Shown here piece by piece: positions 1-8,120 of a stretch of 64,000 bases of DNA. The translations under genes and the position numbers were made by a program. Under the pieces are notes generated by a model. That model did not search any database. It worked only from the letters and a program-made list of their open reading frames with translations, and was not told the DNA's origin. The stretch is taken from assembly GCF_026339935.1 (NCBI RefSeq), contig NZ_JAPEPX010000001.1, forward strand, positions 4,397,501 through 4,461,500. The letters are read 5' to 3'. Each line of letters begins with the position of its first letter. Positions within the stretch are counted from its first letter, which is position 1. Source of the DNA: Streptomyces sp. NBC_01551 (lineage in GTDB: Bacteria > Actinomycetota > Actinomycetes > Streptomycetales > Streptomycetaceae).

Positions 1-2325
1 ATCGGGCCGCGCTGGCGGATCGGCGCCAGGGACCTCGCGCTGCTGGGCCGCCGGGCGCGGCAGCTGGTCGCCCGGGCGCCGGGCGAGGTGGACCCGGACG
101 AGCGCCTCGCGGCGGCGGTCGAGGGGGTGGACCCGGTCGAGGTCGTCTCGCTCGCGGACGCGCTGGAGACGTTCCTGGACGGCGCGGGGCACTCCTCCGC
201 CGCGCCCGTGGACGACCTGCCGTTCTCGGCGGAGGCCCGGGTCCGGTTCGCGCACCTCGCCCAGGAGCTGCGCGACCTGCGGCGTTCGCTCGCCGACCCG
301 CTGATGGACGTACTGCACCGGGTGCTGGGCACGACCGGGCTGGACGTGGAGCTGTCGGCGTCCCCGCACGCCCTGGCGGCCCGCCGCCGCGAGACGCTGT
401 CCGGCTTCCTGGACGTGGCGGCCGGCTTCGCCTCCCTGGACGGCGAGGCCTCGCTCCTGGCGTTCCTGGCGTTCCTGCGTACGGCGGCCCAGTACGAGAA
501 GGGCCTGGACCACGCGCTGCCGGGCGGGGAGAACACGGTCAAGGTCCTCACCGCGCACAAGTCCAAGGGCCTGGAATGGGACGTGGTGGTGGTCCCGGAC
601 CTGTGCGCGGGCTCGTTCCCGAAGGAGAAGGCCCCGGAGGCCTGGACCTCGTACGCGAAGGTCCTGCCGTACGCGCTGCGCGGCGACGCGGAGACCCTGC
701 CGGGGGATCCGGCGTGGACCTCGGCGGGCCTGAAGTCCTTCAAGGCGGCCCTGAAGTCCCACAAGGAGGTCGAGGAGCTCCGCCTCGGGTACGTGACGTT
801 CACGCGCCCGCGCTCTCTCCTGCTGGCCTCGGGCCACTGGTGGGGCCCGACGCAGAAGAGGCGCCGGGGCCCGTCGGCGTTCCTGGACGCCCTGCGCCGC
901 CACTGCGAGGCGGGCCACGGCGAGATCGAGGCCTGGGCGGACGAACCGGAGCCGGACGCGGTCAACCCGGCCCTGTCGACGCCCGAAACCCCGGACCACT
1001 CCTGGCCCCTCCCCCTGGACCCGACGTCCCTCGCCCTCCGCCGCCGGGCGGCCGCGCTGGTCGAATCCCACCTGGCCACCCCGCCTCCGGCGCAGCTCTC
1101 CTACCTCTGGCCCCCCGACTGCGAGGACCCGTCCTACGAGGACGCCCCCTGGCCGGAGGAGGACCCGTGGTCCCCACCCCCACCCGACGACCTCCCGTGG
1201 CCGGAGGCCCTCCCCGACCCACACGCCCAGCAGCCCCACCCCGCGGGCGGCGCAGCCGTGCCCGGGGCGCGTCCCGCCGACGGGCCCGTACCGCCCCCGG
1301 CCGGCGCCGACGCAGCCGTGCCCGGAGCCCCCGGCGGGGTCCGGGGCGGAGCCCCGGTTTCGGGAAGGGGCGGGCTGGGGGACCAGCCCTCCCCGCACGC
1401 GGACGCCCCCACACCGCGGGACGCCTCCTGGGCGGAGCCCGCCAGCGCCGCCTGGGCCGGCGACGAATCGTGGGCGGAGCCCACCGGCCCCGCCGCAGCG
1501 GGCGGTTTCGCCGGGGCGGAGCCCGTCGGCGCCGCCCGGGCAGGCGATGACCCCTGGGCGGAGCCCGCCGGGGGTGTGGACCCGGCGGAGTCGACCGGGC
1601 GGGTCACGTCCGAAGAGGCGCGGGCCATCGCCTCCTGGGACCGGGACCTCGACGCCCTGGAGGGCGAGCTCCGGCGAGCGAGGGCCGCCGTCCGCGACGT
1701 CCCGCTGCCCGCCGCCCTCTCCGCCAGCCAGCTCCTGCGCCTCGCCGCCGACGAACAGGCCTTCGCCCGCGACCTCGCCCGCCCCATGCCCCAGCCCCCC
1801 CAGCCCGCGGCGCGCCAAGGCACGCGCTTCCACGCCTGGGTGGAGTCCCGCTTCGACGAGCTCCCGCTCCCCCTCCTCGACGTCCTCGATCCCGAGACCG
1901 AGCTCCCCGGCTCCGACCAGGAGATCGCCGACGAGGCCGACCTCGCCTCCCTCAAGGCGGCCTTCGAGCGCAGCGCCTACGCCGAGCGGACCCCCCACCG
2001 CATGGAGGTCCCCGTCCAGCTCACCCTCGCCGGCCGCGTCATCCGCGGCCGGATCGACGCCGTCTACAAGAACCCCGACGGCACCGTCGAGATCGTCGAC
2101 TGGAAGACCGGCCGCTCCACCGACGCCGACCCCCTCCAGCTCGCCGTCTACCGTCTGGCCTGGTCGGAGACCACCGGCACCCCCCTCGCCGACATCACCG
2201 CCGCCTTCCTCCACGTCCGCAGCGGCCGCGTGATCCGCCCGCGCGACCTCCCCGACCGGGCCCGTCTTGAGCGGATCCTCCAAGGCAAATCGGACGCGGA
2301 CGGCGACCCTCAGGCGGACGGATAG
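1..2325 (+). CDS. adnB: AdnB-like helicase-nuclease, 3' part (5' end outside window)
   Basis: The frame is open from the window edge to TAG at 2323-2325, so only the C-terminal 774 codons are present. Late UvrD/Rep helicase motifs are visible: TAHKSKGLEWDVVVVPD (motif V region, near 545-600) and LRLGYVTFTRPRSLLL (motif VI region, near 780-830). A PD-(D/E)XK nuclease domain ends the protein, with GRIDAVY, EIVDWKTGRS and QLAVYR (2050-2160). Known role of the family: AdnAB is the actinobacterial RecBCD-like motor-nuclease that resects double-strand breaks. AdnB rather than AdnA is inferred from its place upstream of nudC-mrx1-uvrD2, as in mycobacteria. The domains are joined by a Pro/Ala/Gly-rich linker (about 1080-1610) with repeated WAEP units and an embedded intergenic-type repeat. 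An AdnA gene is expected just upstream. Confidence 0.8.
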   Translation: MGPRWRIGARDLALLGRRARQLVARAPGEVDPDERLAAAVEGVDPVEVVSLADALETFLDGAGHSSAAPVDDLPFSAEARVRFAHLAQELRDLRRSLADPLMDVLHRVLGTTGLDVELSASPHALAARRRETLSGFLDVAAGFASLDGEASLLAFLAFLRTAAQYEKGLDHALPGGENTVKVLTAHKSKGLEWDVVVVPDLCAGSFPKEKAPEAWTSYAKVLPYALRGDAETLPGDPAWTSAGLKSFKAALKSHKEVEELRLGYVTFTRPRSLLLASGHWWGPTQKRRRGPSAFLDALRRHCEAGHGEIEAWADEPEPDAVNPALSTPETPDHSWPLPLDPTSLALRRRAAALVESHLATPPPAQLSYLWPPDCEDPSYEDAPWPEEDPWSPPPPDDLPWPEALPDPHAQQPHPAGGAAVPGARPADGPVPPPAGADAAVPGAPGGVRGGAPVSGRGGLGDQPSPHADAPTPRDASWAEPASAAWAGDESWAEPTGPAAAGGFAGAEPVGAARAGDDPWAEPAGGVDPAESTGRVTSEEARAIASWDRDLDALEGELRRARAAVRDVPLPAALSASQLLRLAADEQAFARDLARPMPQPPQPAARQGTRFHAWVESRFDELPLPLLDVLDPETELPGSDQEIADEADLASLKAAFERSAYAERTPHRMEVPVQLTLAGRVIRGRIDAVYKNPDGTVEIVDWKTGRSTDADPLQLAVYRLAWSETTGTPLADITAAFLHVRSGRVIRPRDLPDRARLERILQGKSDADGDPQADG
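1333..1355 (+). repeat. Intergenic-type GC palindrome inside adnB linker
   Basis: A 23-bp sequence with the core GGGGTCCGGGGCGGAGCCCC is identical to one at 59528-59550. It can fold as GGGGTCC/GGAGCCCC with one bulged G. The sequence after it (GGTTTCGGGAAGGGGCGGG) is also familiar as the continuation of a common Streptomyces intergenic repeat. Here it is translated, giving a Gly/Arg-rich stretch of the linker. Confidence 0.75.
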
Positions 2326-2335
2326 GCTCGTGGCC

Positions 2336-3742
2336 ATGAGCGAATTCCCGGCGGACAGCGTCGTCCGCACGTACATCGACACCCACCGCGCGGACTTCCT
2401 CGACGACCTCGTCGACTGGCTGCGCATCCCCTCCGTCTCGGCGCAGCCCGAGCACGCGGGCGACGTACGCCGCAGCGCCGAGTGGCTCGCCGGCAAGCTC
2501 AAGGAGACCGGCTTCCCGGTCGCCGAAGTCTGGGAGACCGACGGCGCCCCGGCCGTCTTCGCCGAGTGGCCCGCCGCCGACCCGGCCGCCCCCACCGTCC
2601 TCGTCTACGGGCACCACGACGTGCAGCCCGCCGCCCTCGCCGACGGCTGGCACACCGACCCGTTCGAGCCCGTCGTCCGGGACGGCCGGATGTACGGCCG
2701 CGGCGCCGCCGACGACAAGGGCCAGGTCTTCTTCCACACCCTCGGCGTCCGCGCGCACCTCGCCGCGACCGGCGCCGACGCCCCCGCCGTGCACCTCAAG
2801 CTGCTCGTCGAGGGCGAGGAGGAGTCGGGCTCCCCGCACTTCCGCGCCCTGGTCGAGCGCGAGGCGGAGCGCCTCGCCACCGACATCGTGATCGTCTCCG
2901 ACACCGGCATGTGGTCCGAGACCACGCCCACCGTCTGCACCGGCATGCGCGGCGTCGCCGACTGCGAGATCGACCTCCACGGCCCGGACCAGGACATCCA
3001 CTCCGGCGCCTTCGGCGGGGCCGTCCCCAACCCGGCCACCGTCGCCGCCCGCCTCGTCGCTGCCCTGCACGACGCCGACGAGCGCGTCACCATCCCCGGC
3101 TTCTACGACAACATCGCCGAGCTCACGGACGCCGAACGCGAGCTGATCGCCGAGCTGCCGTTCGACGAGGCCGAGTGGCTCCGTACGGCCAAGTCGCACG
3201 CCGCGTCCGGCGAGAAGGGCTACTCCACGCTGGAGCGCGTCTGGGCCCGCCCGACCGCCGAGGTCAACGGCATCGGCGGCGGCTACCAGGGCCCCGGCGG
3301 CAAGACCATCGTGCCCGCCTCCGCGCACCTGAAGCTCTCGTTCCGCCTGGTCTCCGGACAGGACCCCTACGAGGTCGAGGCGGCCGTCCGGGAGTGGGTC
3401 GCGGCCCGGATCCCCGCCGGAATCCGGCATTCCATCACCTTCGGCGCCCCCACCCGGCCCTGCCTGACCCCGCTGGACCACCCCGCCCTGCAGTCCGTCG
3501 TACGGGCCATGGGCCGCGCCTTCGGCCAGAAGGTCCGCTTCACCCGCGAGGGCGGCTCGGGGCCGGCGGCGGACCTCCAGGACGTCCTGGCCGCGCCCGT
3601 CCTCTTCCTCGGGATCTCCGTACCCTCCGACGGCTGGCACTCGCCGAACGAGAAGGTCGAGCTCGACCTGCTCCTCAAGGGCGTCGAGACGACCGCCTAC
3701 CTCTGGGGAGACCTCGCCCGGAACTGGCCCGCCGCCCCCTGA
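2336..3742 (+). CDS. M20 family dipeptidase
   Basis: A 468-aa zinc peptidase of the M20/ArgE-DapE-CPG2 family. It is probably a cytoplasmic dipeptidase, but the substrate cannot be read from sequence. Family motifs are visible: VYGHHDVQP with the first metal histidine and aspartate, GRGAADDKGQ with the bridging aspartate, LVEGEEESGS with the catalytic Glu pair, and a metal-binding aspartate in IVSDTGMW. The C-terminal WHSPNEKVEL supplies the last metal histidine. The lid domain EVNGIGGGYQGPGGKTIVPA is present. The start is ATG 2336, 10 bp after the adnB stop; an upstream in-frame start at 2267 would overlap adnB and lacks support. Probably cotranscribed with adnB. Confidence 0.9.
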   Translation: MSEFPADSVVRTYIDTHRADFLDDLVDWLRIPSVSAQPEHAGDVRRSAEWLAGKLKETGFPVAEVWETDGAPAVFAEWPAADPAAPTVLVYGHHDVQPAALADGWHTDPFEPVVRDGRMYGRGAADDKGQVFFHTLGVRAHLAATGADAPAVHLKLLVEGEEESGSPHFRALVEREAERLATDIVIVSDTGMWSETTPTVCTGMRGVADCEIDLHGPDQDIHSGAFGGAVPNPATVAARLVAALHDADERVTIPGFYDNIAELTDAERELIAELPFDEAEWLRTAKSHAASGEKGYSTLERVWARPTAEVNGIGGGYQGPGGKTIVPASAHLKLSFRLVSGQDPYEVEAAVREWVAARIPAGIRHSITFGAPTRPCLTPLDHPALQSVVRAMGRAFGQKVRFTREGGSGPAADLQDVLAAPVLFLGISVPSDGWHSPNEKVELDLLLKGVETTAYLWGDLARNWPAAP

Positions 3743-3822
3743 CCCCCGCGCCGCCCGGCGCTCCCGCGCACCCACGTCCGTACGCCTGCCTTGTCCCACC
3801 ACCGGGGGAGTTGGAAGTACCT

Positions 3823-4758
3823 GTGAGCACCCATACCGAGCCCAAGCGCCCGATCTCGCTCGCCGCGCCCAGCGGAATCGACCGCGCCGCGCACCACCGC
3901 CTCGACGAGGCATGGCTCGCCGCCGCCTGGAGCCACCCCACGACCCGCGTGTTCGTCGTCTCCGGCGGCCAGGTCCTGATCGACGACACCCCCGACGGCG
4001 GCAGCGGGATCGTGATGACCCCCGCCTTCGAGGCCCCCGTCACCGAGACCCACCGCTACTTCCTGGGCACCGACGAGGACGGCGTACGGTACTTCGCGCT
4101 CCAGAAGGACGCCCTGCCGGGCCGCATGGACCAGTCGGCCCGCCCGGCCGGCCTGCGCGAGGCGGGGCTGCTGCTGTCCCCGCGTGACGCCGGGCTGATG
4201 GTGCACGCCGTCGCGCTGGAGAACTGGCAGCGGATGCACCGCTTCTGCTCCCGCTGCGGCGAGCGCACCGTCGTCGCGGCCGCCGGGCACATCCGGCGCT
4301 GCCCGGGCTGCGGCGCCGAGCACTACCCGCGCACCGACCCGGCCGTGATCATGCTGGTCACGGACGAGCACGACCGCGCGCTGCTGGGCCGCCAGGTGCA
4401 CTGGCCCGAGGGCCGGTTCTCGACGCTGGCCGGCTTCGTGGAGCCGGGCGAGTCCATAGAGCAGTCGGTGATCCGCGAGGTGTGGGAGGAGGCGGGGGTC
4501 CGCGTCGGCGAGGTCGAGTACGTCGCCAGCCAGCCCTGGCCGTTCCCGTACAGCCTGATGCTGGGCTTCACGGCCCGCGCCGTCACCTCGGAGATCACGG
4601 TGGACGGCGAGGAGATCGAGGAGGCCCGCTGGTTCTCCCGCGAGGAACTGCGTGCCGCGATCGAGAGCGGCGAGGTGCTGCCCCCGGCGGGGATCTCGAT
4701 CGCCGCGCGCCTCGTCGAGCTCTGGTACGGCGAACCGCTGCCGCGCCCGGCGGCGTAA
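3823..4758 (+). CDS. nudC: NAD(+) diphosphatase NudC
   Basis: A 311-aa NUDIX hydrolase splitting NAD(H) into NMN(H) and AMP; the family also removes NAD caps from RNA. Order of elements: N-terminal NUDIX-like domain, a zinc ribbon (C142, C145, C160, C163 in CSRCGER and CPGCG), the Nudix box at about 204-226 (GFVEPGESIEQSV followed by REVWEEAG), and the NudC signature SQPWPFPYS at about 236-244. All key residues are present. The GTG start at 3823 has a GGGGGAG ribosome binding site (about 3804-3810). It lies 80 bp after the M20 gene on the same strand and ends in a hairpin shared with the convergent mrx1. Confidence 0.95.
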   Translation: MSTHTEPKRPISLAAPSGIDRAAHHRLDEAWLAAAWSHPTTRVFVVSGGQVLIDDTPDGGSGIVMTPAFEAPVTETHRYFLGTDEDGVRYFALQKDALPGRMDQSARPAGLREAGLLLSPRDAGLMVHAVALENWQRMHRFCSRCGERTVVAAAGHIRRCPGCGAEHYPRTDPAVIMLVTDEHDRALLGRQVHWPEGRFSTLAGFVEPGESIEQSVIREVWEEAGVRVGEVEYVASQPWPFPYSLMLGFTARAVTSEITVDGEEIEEARWFSREELRAAIESGEVLPPAGISIAARLVELWYGEPLPRPAA

Positions 4759-4784
4759 CGTTCGTCACACCGGCCCGATACGGC

Positions 4785-4818
4785 AGAAGGCCCCCGCCGC
4801 GTGGCGGGGGCCTTTCTG
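4785..4818. terminator. Bidirectional terminator between nudC and mrx1
   Basis: The stem AGAAGGCCCCCGCC pairs with GGCGGGGGCCTTTCT around a GCGT loop, with a T-rich 3' side (CCTTTCT) and an A-rich 5' side. It lies between two convergent genes and can serve both. Confidence 0.85.
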
Positions 4819-4844
4819 CGCGCGTACGGCGTCCCGGGGCCGGT

Positions 4845-5105
4845 TCAGACGGCGAGGGCCTGCTTGACCTGGGCCAGGCTCGGGTTGGTCATGACGGACT
4901 CGTTGCCGCCGACCGACTTCACGAGGACGGTCGGAACCGTCTGGTTGCCGCCGTTCGCCTGCTCCACGAACGCCGCGGACGCCGGGTCGAGCTCGATGTT
5001 GATCTCGTTGTACGCGATGCCTTCCCGGTCCAGCTGCTTCTTCAGCCGGTTGCAATAGCCGCACCAGGTCGTGCTGTACATCGTGACGGTGCCCGTGTCC
5101 TGCAT
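4845..5105 (-). CDS. mrx1: Mycoredoxin / glutaredoxin-like protein Mrx1
   Basis: An 86-aa thioredoxin-fold protein with TTWCGYC at residues 10-16, the CXXC site of mycoredoxins. TVPTVLV is the conserved cis-Pro loop. Known role of the family: reduces mycothiol mixed disulfides on proteins in the cytosol of actinomycetes. The start is ATG 5105, preceded on the minus strand by GAAGGAGAG. Longer in-frame starts exist up to 5279 but add no family sequence. A SigR-type promoter (GGGAAT-N18-GTT) lies at 5148-5174, so thiol-stress induction is likely. uvrD2 starts divergently at 5262. Confidence 0.92.
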   Translation of the reverse strand: MQDTGTVTMYSTTWCGYCNRLKKQLDREGIAYNEINIELDPASAAFVEQANGGNQTVPTVLVKSVGGNESVMTNPSLAQVKQALAV

Positions 5106-5147
5106 GCTGCGCTCTCCTTCGTGGGGCCTCGGTGGTCCGAGTACTCG

Positions 5148-5174
5148 AACGTGCGGGACCGCCCCGCCATTCCC
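5148..5174 (-). promoter_or_regulatory. SigR-type promoter of mrx1
   Basis: On the minus strand: GGGAAT (complement of 5169-5174), an 18-bp spacer, then GTT (complement of 5148-5150). This matches the SigR consensus GGAAT-N18-GTT and has the same spacing as the sigR p2 site at 36795. Predicted transcription start is near 5140, about 35 bp before the mrx1 ATG. Confidence 0.8.
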
Positions 5175-5261
5175 GCCCGCCGCGGCGCACCGGTACGACG
5201 GACAGGTGCCGCCTGTGGACAACTTTCTCGCCCGGCCCACCAGACCTGGCAGCATGGCGGG

Positions 5262-7427
5262 GTGACAGCAGCAACGCACTCCTCAGCTTTCCCCGCCGCC
5301 GCGGACTCGGCCGACGCGGTGCTCCTGGGCCTGGACCCGGAGCAGCGCGAGGTCGCGACGACCCTGCGCGGACCGGTGTGCGTGCTGGCCGGCGCCGGGA
5401 CGGGCAAGACCCGCGCGATCACCCACCGCATCGCCTACGGCGTCCGCTCCGGCCAGCTGATGCCCGCCAGTGTGCTGGCCGTCACCTTCACCAACCGCGC
5501 CGCCGGCGAGATGCGCGGCCGGCTGCGCACCCTCGGCGCGGGCGGGGTCCAGGCCCGGACCTTCCACTCCGCCGCCCTGCGCCAGCTCCAGTACTTCTGG
5601 CCCAAGGCCATCGGCGGCGACGTGCCCCGCCTCGTCGAGCGCAAGATCCAGCTCGTCGCCGAGGCCGGCGCGCGCTGCCGCATCCGCCTCGACCGGGGTG
5701 AGCTGCGCGACGTCACCGGCGAGATCGAGTGGGCCAAGGTCACCCAGACCGTGCCCGCCGACTATCCGGCGGCCGCTCTCAAGGCCGGCCGCGAGGCCCC
5801 CCGCGACATGGCCGAGATCGCCCAGATCTACGGGACGTACGAACAGCTCAAGCGCGACCGGGGCATGATCGACTTCGAGGACGTGCTGCTCCTCACCGTC
5901 GGCATCCTCCAGGACCGGCACGACATCGCCGAGCAGATCCGCACCCAGTACCAGCACTTCGTGGTGGACGAGTACCAGGACGTCAGCCCCCTCCAGCAGC
6001 GCCTGCTGGAGCTGTGGCTCGGCGACCGCGACAGCCTCTGCGTCGTCGGCGACGCCAGCCAGACGATCTACTCCTTCACCGGCGCCACCCCCGATCACCT
6101 GCTGTCCTTCCGCACCCGGTACCCGCAGGCCACCGTGGTCAAGCTGATCCGCGACTACCGCTCCACCCCGCAGGTGGTGCACCTCGCCAACGGGCTGCTG
6201 GGCCAGGCCAAGGGCCGGGCCGCAGAGCACCGGCTGGAGCTGGTCTCGCAGCGCGAGCCCGGCCCCGACCCGGTCTACGCCGAGTACCCCGACGAGCCCG
6301 CCGAGGCCGAGGGCGTCGCCGCCCGGATCCGGGACCTGATCGCCGCCGGCGTCCCGGCCGGCGAGATCGCCGTCCTCTACCGCATCAACGCCCAGTCCGA
6401 GGTCTACGAACAGGCCCTCGCCGACGCCGGGGTCCCCTACCAGCTGCGCGGAGCCGAGCGGTTCTTCGAGCGCGCCGAGGTCCAGAAGGCGATCCTCGCC
6501 CTGCGCGGAGCCGCCCGCTCCGGCGGCAACGACCCGCTGCTCGACGACGTCGTGGAGCTCGGCTCCCAGGTCCGCGCCGTGCTCAGCTCCACCGGCTGGA
6601 CCGCGCAGCCGCCGGCCGGCTCCGGCGCCGTCCGCGACCAGTGGGAATCCCTGGCCGCGCTCGTCCGCCTCGCCGAGGACTTCGCCCGGGCCCGGCCCGG
6701 CGCCACCCTGGCCGACCTCACCGTCGAGCTGGAGGAGCGCAAGGCCGCCCAGCACGCGCCGACCGTCCAGGGCGTCACCCTCGCCTCGCTGCACGCGGCG
6801 AAGGGCCTGGAGTGGGACGCCGTGTTCCTGGTCGGCCTCACCGACGGCATGATGCCGATCACGTACGCGAAGACCGACGAGCAGGTCGAGGAGGAGCGCC
6901 GGCTGCTCTACGTCGGCGTCACCCGGGCGCGGATCCACCTGACGCTCTCCTGGGGCCTCTCCCGGGCTCCGGGCGGCCGGGCCTCCCGACGCCCCAGCCG
7001 CTTCCTGAACGGCCTGCGACCGGGCTCCGCGGCCCCGGGCAGCCGGGCCGGCGGCGCGGCCGAGCGCGGGGTCCGGGCGCGCGGCCGCCGCGGGCCGGCG
7101 CTGTGCCGGGTCTGCGGCAAGACCCTGACCGAGGCCGGCGAGCTGAAGCTGATGCGCTGCGAGGAGTGCCCGTCCGACATGGACGAGGGCCTCTACGAGC
7201 GGCTGCGGGAGTGGCGCGCGGTCCAGTCGAAGGAGCAGGGGCTGCCCGCGTACTGCGTCTTCACGGACAAGACCCTGATGGCGATCGCGGAGGCCGCTCC
7301 GGCCGAGGCGGGCGAGCTCTCGATGATCTCGGGGGTGGGCGGTCGCAAGCTTGACCGGTACGGAGCCGACGTCCTGGCCATCTGCGCAGGTGGGGAGCCT
7401 GGGGGCGGGGAAGCTGACGACGCGTAG
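5262..7427 (+). CDS. uvrD2: ATP-dependent DNA helicase UvrD2
   Basis: A 721-aa superfamily 1 helicase. Motifs in order: GAGTGKT (Walker A, 44-50), FVVDEYQDVSPLQQ (II), VVGDASQTIYSFTGA (III), HAAKGLEWDAVFLVG (V) and EEERRLLYVGVTRAR (VI). The C-terminus has the UvrD2 tetracysteine module (CRVCGK then CEEC, near 7100-7170), followed by an HRDC domain (7200-7410, LPAYCVFTDKTLMAIA, ISGVGGRKLDRYG). In mycobacterial UvrD2 the tetracysteine module, not the HRDC domain, is needed for helicase activity. The GTG start at 5262 follows GGCGGG. It is divergent from mrx1 and upstream of the wblC leader. Confidence 0.95.
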   Translation: MTAATHSSAFPAAADSADAVLLGLDPEQREVATTLRGPVCVLAGAGTGKTRAITHRIAYGVRSGQLMPASVLAVTFTNRAAGEMRGRLRTLGAGGVQARTFHSAALRQLQYFWPKAIGGDVPRLVERKIQLVAEAGARCRIRLDRGELRDVTGEIEWAKVTQTVPADYPAAALKAGREAPRDMAEIAQIYGTYEQLKRDRGMIDFEDVLLLTVGILQDRHDIAEQIRTQYQHFVVDEYQDVSPLQQRLLELWLGDRDSLCVVGDASQTIYSFTGATPDHLLSFRTRYPQATVVKLIRDYRSTPQVVHLANGLLGQAKGRAAEHRLELVSQREPGPDPVYAEYPDEPAEAEGVAARIRDLIAAGVPAGEIAVLYRINAQSEVYEQALADAGVPYQLRGAERFFERAEVQKAILALRGAARSGGNDPLLDDVVELGSQVRAVLSSTGWTAQPPAGSGAVRDQWESLAALVRLAEDFARARPGATLADLTVELEERKAAQHAPTVQGVTLASLHAAKGLEWDAVFLVGLTDGMMPITYAKTDEQVEEERRLLYVGVTRARIHLTLSWGLSRAPGGRASRRPSRFLNGLRPGSAAPGSRAGGAAERGVRARGRRGPALCRVCGKTLTEAGELKLMRCEECPSDMDEGLYERLREWRAVQSKEQGLPAYCVFTDKTLMAIAEAAPAEAGELSMISGVGGRKLDRYGADVLAICAGGEPGGGEADDA

Positions 7428-7438
7428 AAACTCGTCGG

Positions 7439-7477
7439 AAAAATAGTTTGCACATGCCCAGCGAATCCCCATAGGTT
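7439..7477 (+). promoter_or_regulatory. wblC promoter with AT-rich WblC-type box
   Basis: The AT-rich run AAAAAT (7439-7444) sits three bases before a -35 TTGCAC (7448-7453); a -10 TAGGTT (7472-7477) follows 18 bp later. WhiB7/WblC is known to activate its own SigA promoter through an AT-rich tract just upstream of -35. This layout fits, and the promoter begins within 25 bp of the uvrD2 stop. Predicted start is near 7484, leaving a leader of about 640 nt before wblC. Confidence 0.7.
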
Positions 7478-7596
7478 CTTAGCAACGGAAACGGTGGCTT
7501 CTCCGAAGCCCCTGATCCGTGCTGTACTTATCCGAATACGTATGGGACAGGCCCTCCGGGGCCGAGTCCCCGAGACGCCGAGAGGAGGCGAGACCA

Positions 7597-7938
7597 GTGA
7601 CCAGCTTCATGACCTTCACCAAAATGACCGATCGCTCGGTTGCCGCCTCCTGCCTGCTCGGCTCCTCCGCTCTTCAGCTCTCGCTCCGGGGTACCGGTCT
7701 GTCTGCGATTTCCGCCGACAGCCGCGCCCTCCTGGCCGCCTCCGCGCTGCCGGCGAGTGAGCGCAATGAGCGACCGACCCAGGCACCGGTGGCAGTACTG
7801 GCCGAAGCACAGGCGCATGGCGCCTATGGCTTCGCGGCCGCAGCCGGTGCCGGATCCCAGACGAAGCAGACGACGAAGCAGCAGCACCACCTGATGTGGG
7901 CCTTCCGTGGGCTCGAACCCTGGAGTGATCCAGCCTGA
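7597..7938 (+). CDS. Leader ORF (113 aa) upstream of wblC
   Basis: The frame starts at GTG 7597 behind a strong AGGAGG (about 7583-7588) and stops at TGA 7936-7938. The product has no family I recognise: Ala/Ser-rich in the middle, ending QTKQTTKQQHHLMWAFRGLEPWSDPA. Two facts point to a leader ORF rather than an ordinary gene. It lies inside the wblC transcript, and its stop codon sits in the 5' arm of a hairpin (7933-7950) just before an intrinsic terminator (7961-8004). The whiB7 leaders of mycobacteria also carry a regulatory upstream ORF with a terminator. It may still make a stable protein. The in-frame start at 7519 has a poor ribosome site. Confidence 0.55.
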   Translation: MTSFMTFTKMTDRSVAASCLLGSSALQLSLRGTGLSAISADSRALLAASALPASERNERPTQAPVAVLAEAQAHGAYGFAAAAGAGSQTKQTTKQQHHLMWAFRGLEPWSDPA

Positions 7939-7950
7939 TCTCGATCAGGC
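7933..7950 (+). promoter_or_regulatory. Hairpin spanning leader-ORF stop codon
   Basis: The perfect 7-bp stem GCCTGAT/ATCAGGC has loop CTCG. The TGA stop of the leader ORF is positions 4-6 of the stem, so a ribosome ending or stalled there would open it. This is the first structural element of the proposed attenuator. Confidence 0.65.
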
Positions 7951-7960
7951 CGGCGCCTTC

Positions 7961-8004
7961 AGGGCCGCGGAACCCCACCCGGGATCCGCGGCCCTTCTGT
8001 TTGT
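7961..8004 (+). terminator. Intrinsic terminator/attenuator before wblC
   Basis: An 11-bp perfect stem, AGGGCCGCGGA (7961-7971) with TCCGCGGCCCT (7985-7995), is followed by the U-rich TCTGTTTGT. It lies 117 bp before the wblC start, so it must be read through for wblC expression. A competing helix is possible: TTCGCGGCC (7831-7839, inside the leader ORF) is complementary, with one G-U pair, to GGCCGCGGA (7963-7971), which is the terminator's 5' arm. Confidence 0.75.
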
Positions 8005-8120
8005 CCCCGAACAGGGACGGACGCACGAAGGGGCCTCGGGACTGGCAAGACCAGGTACCAGCCGACCCCGGCCGACCCCGGCCGGAACGACTAGACGACA
8101 AAGACGAGGAAGAAAACACC

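Noticed and set aside
2195..3913. 572-codon minus-strand open frame opposite the M20 and nudC genes
   Set aside because: It is Gly/Arg/Val-rich antisense of two clear gene families, as expected for high-GC DNA. It has no ribosome site or family match.
5283..7472. 729-codon minus-strand open frame opposite uvrD2
   Set aside because: Low-complexity translation antisense to a full helicase. It would cover the wblC promoter.
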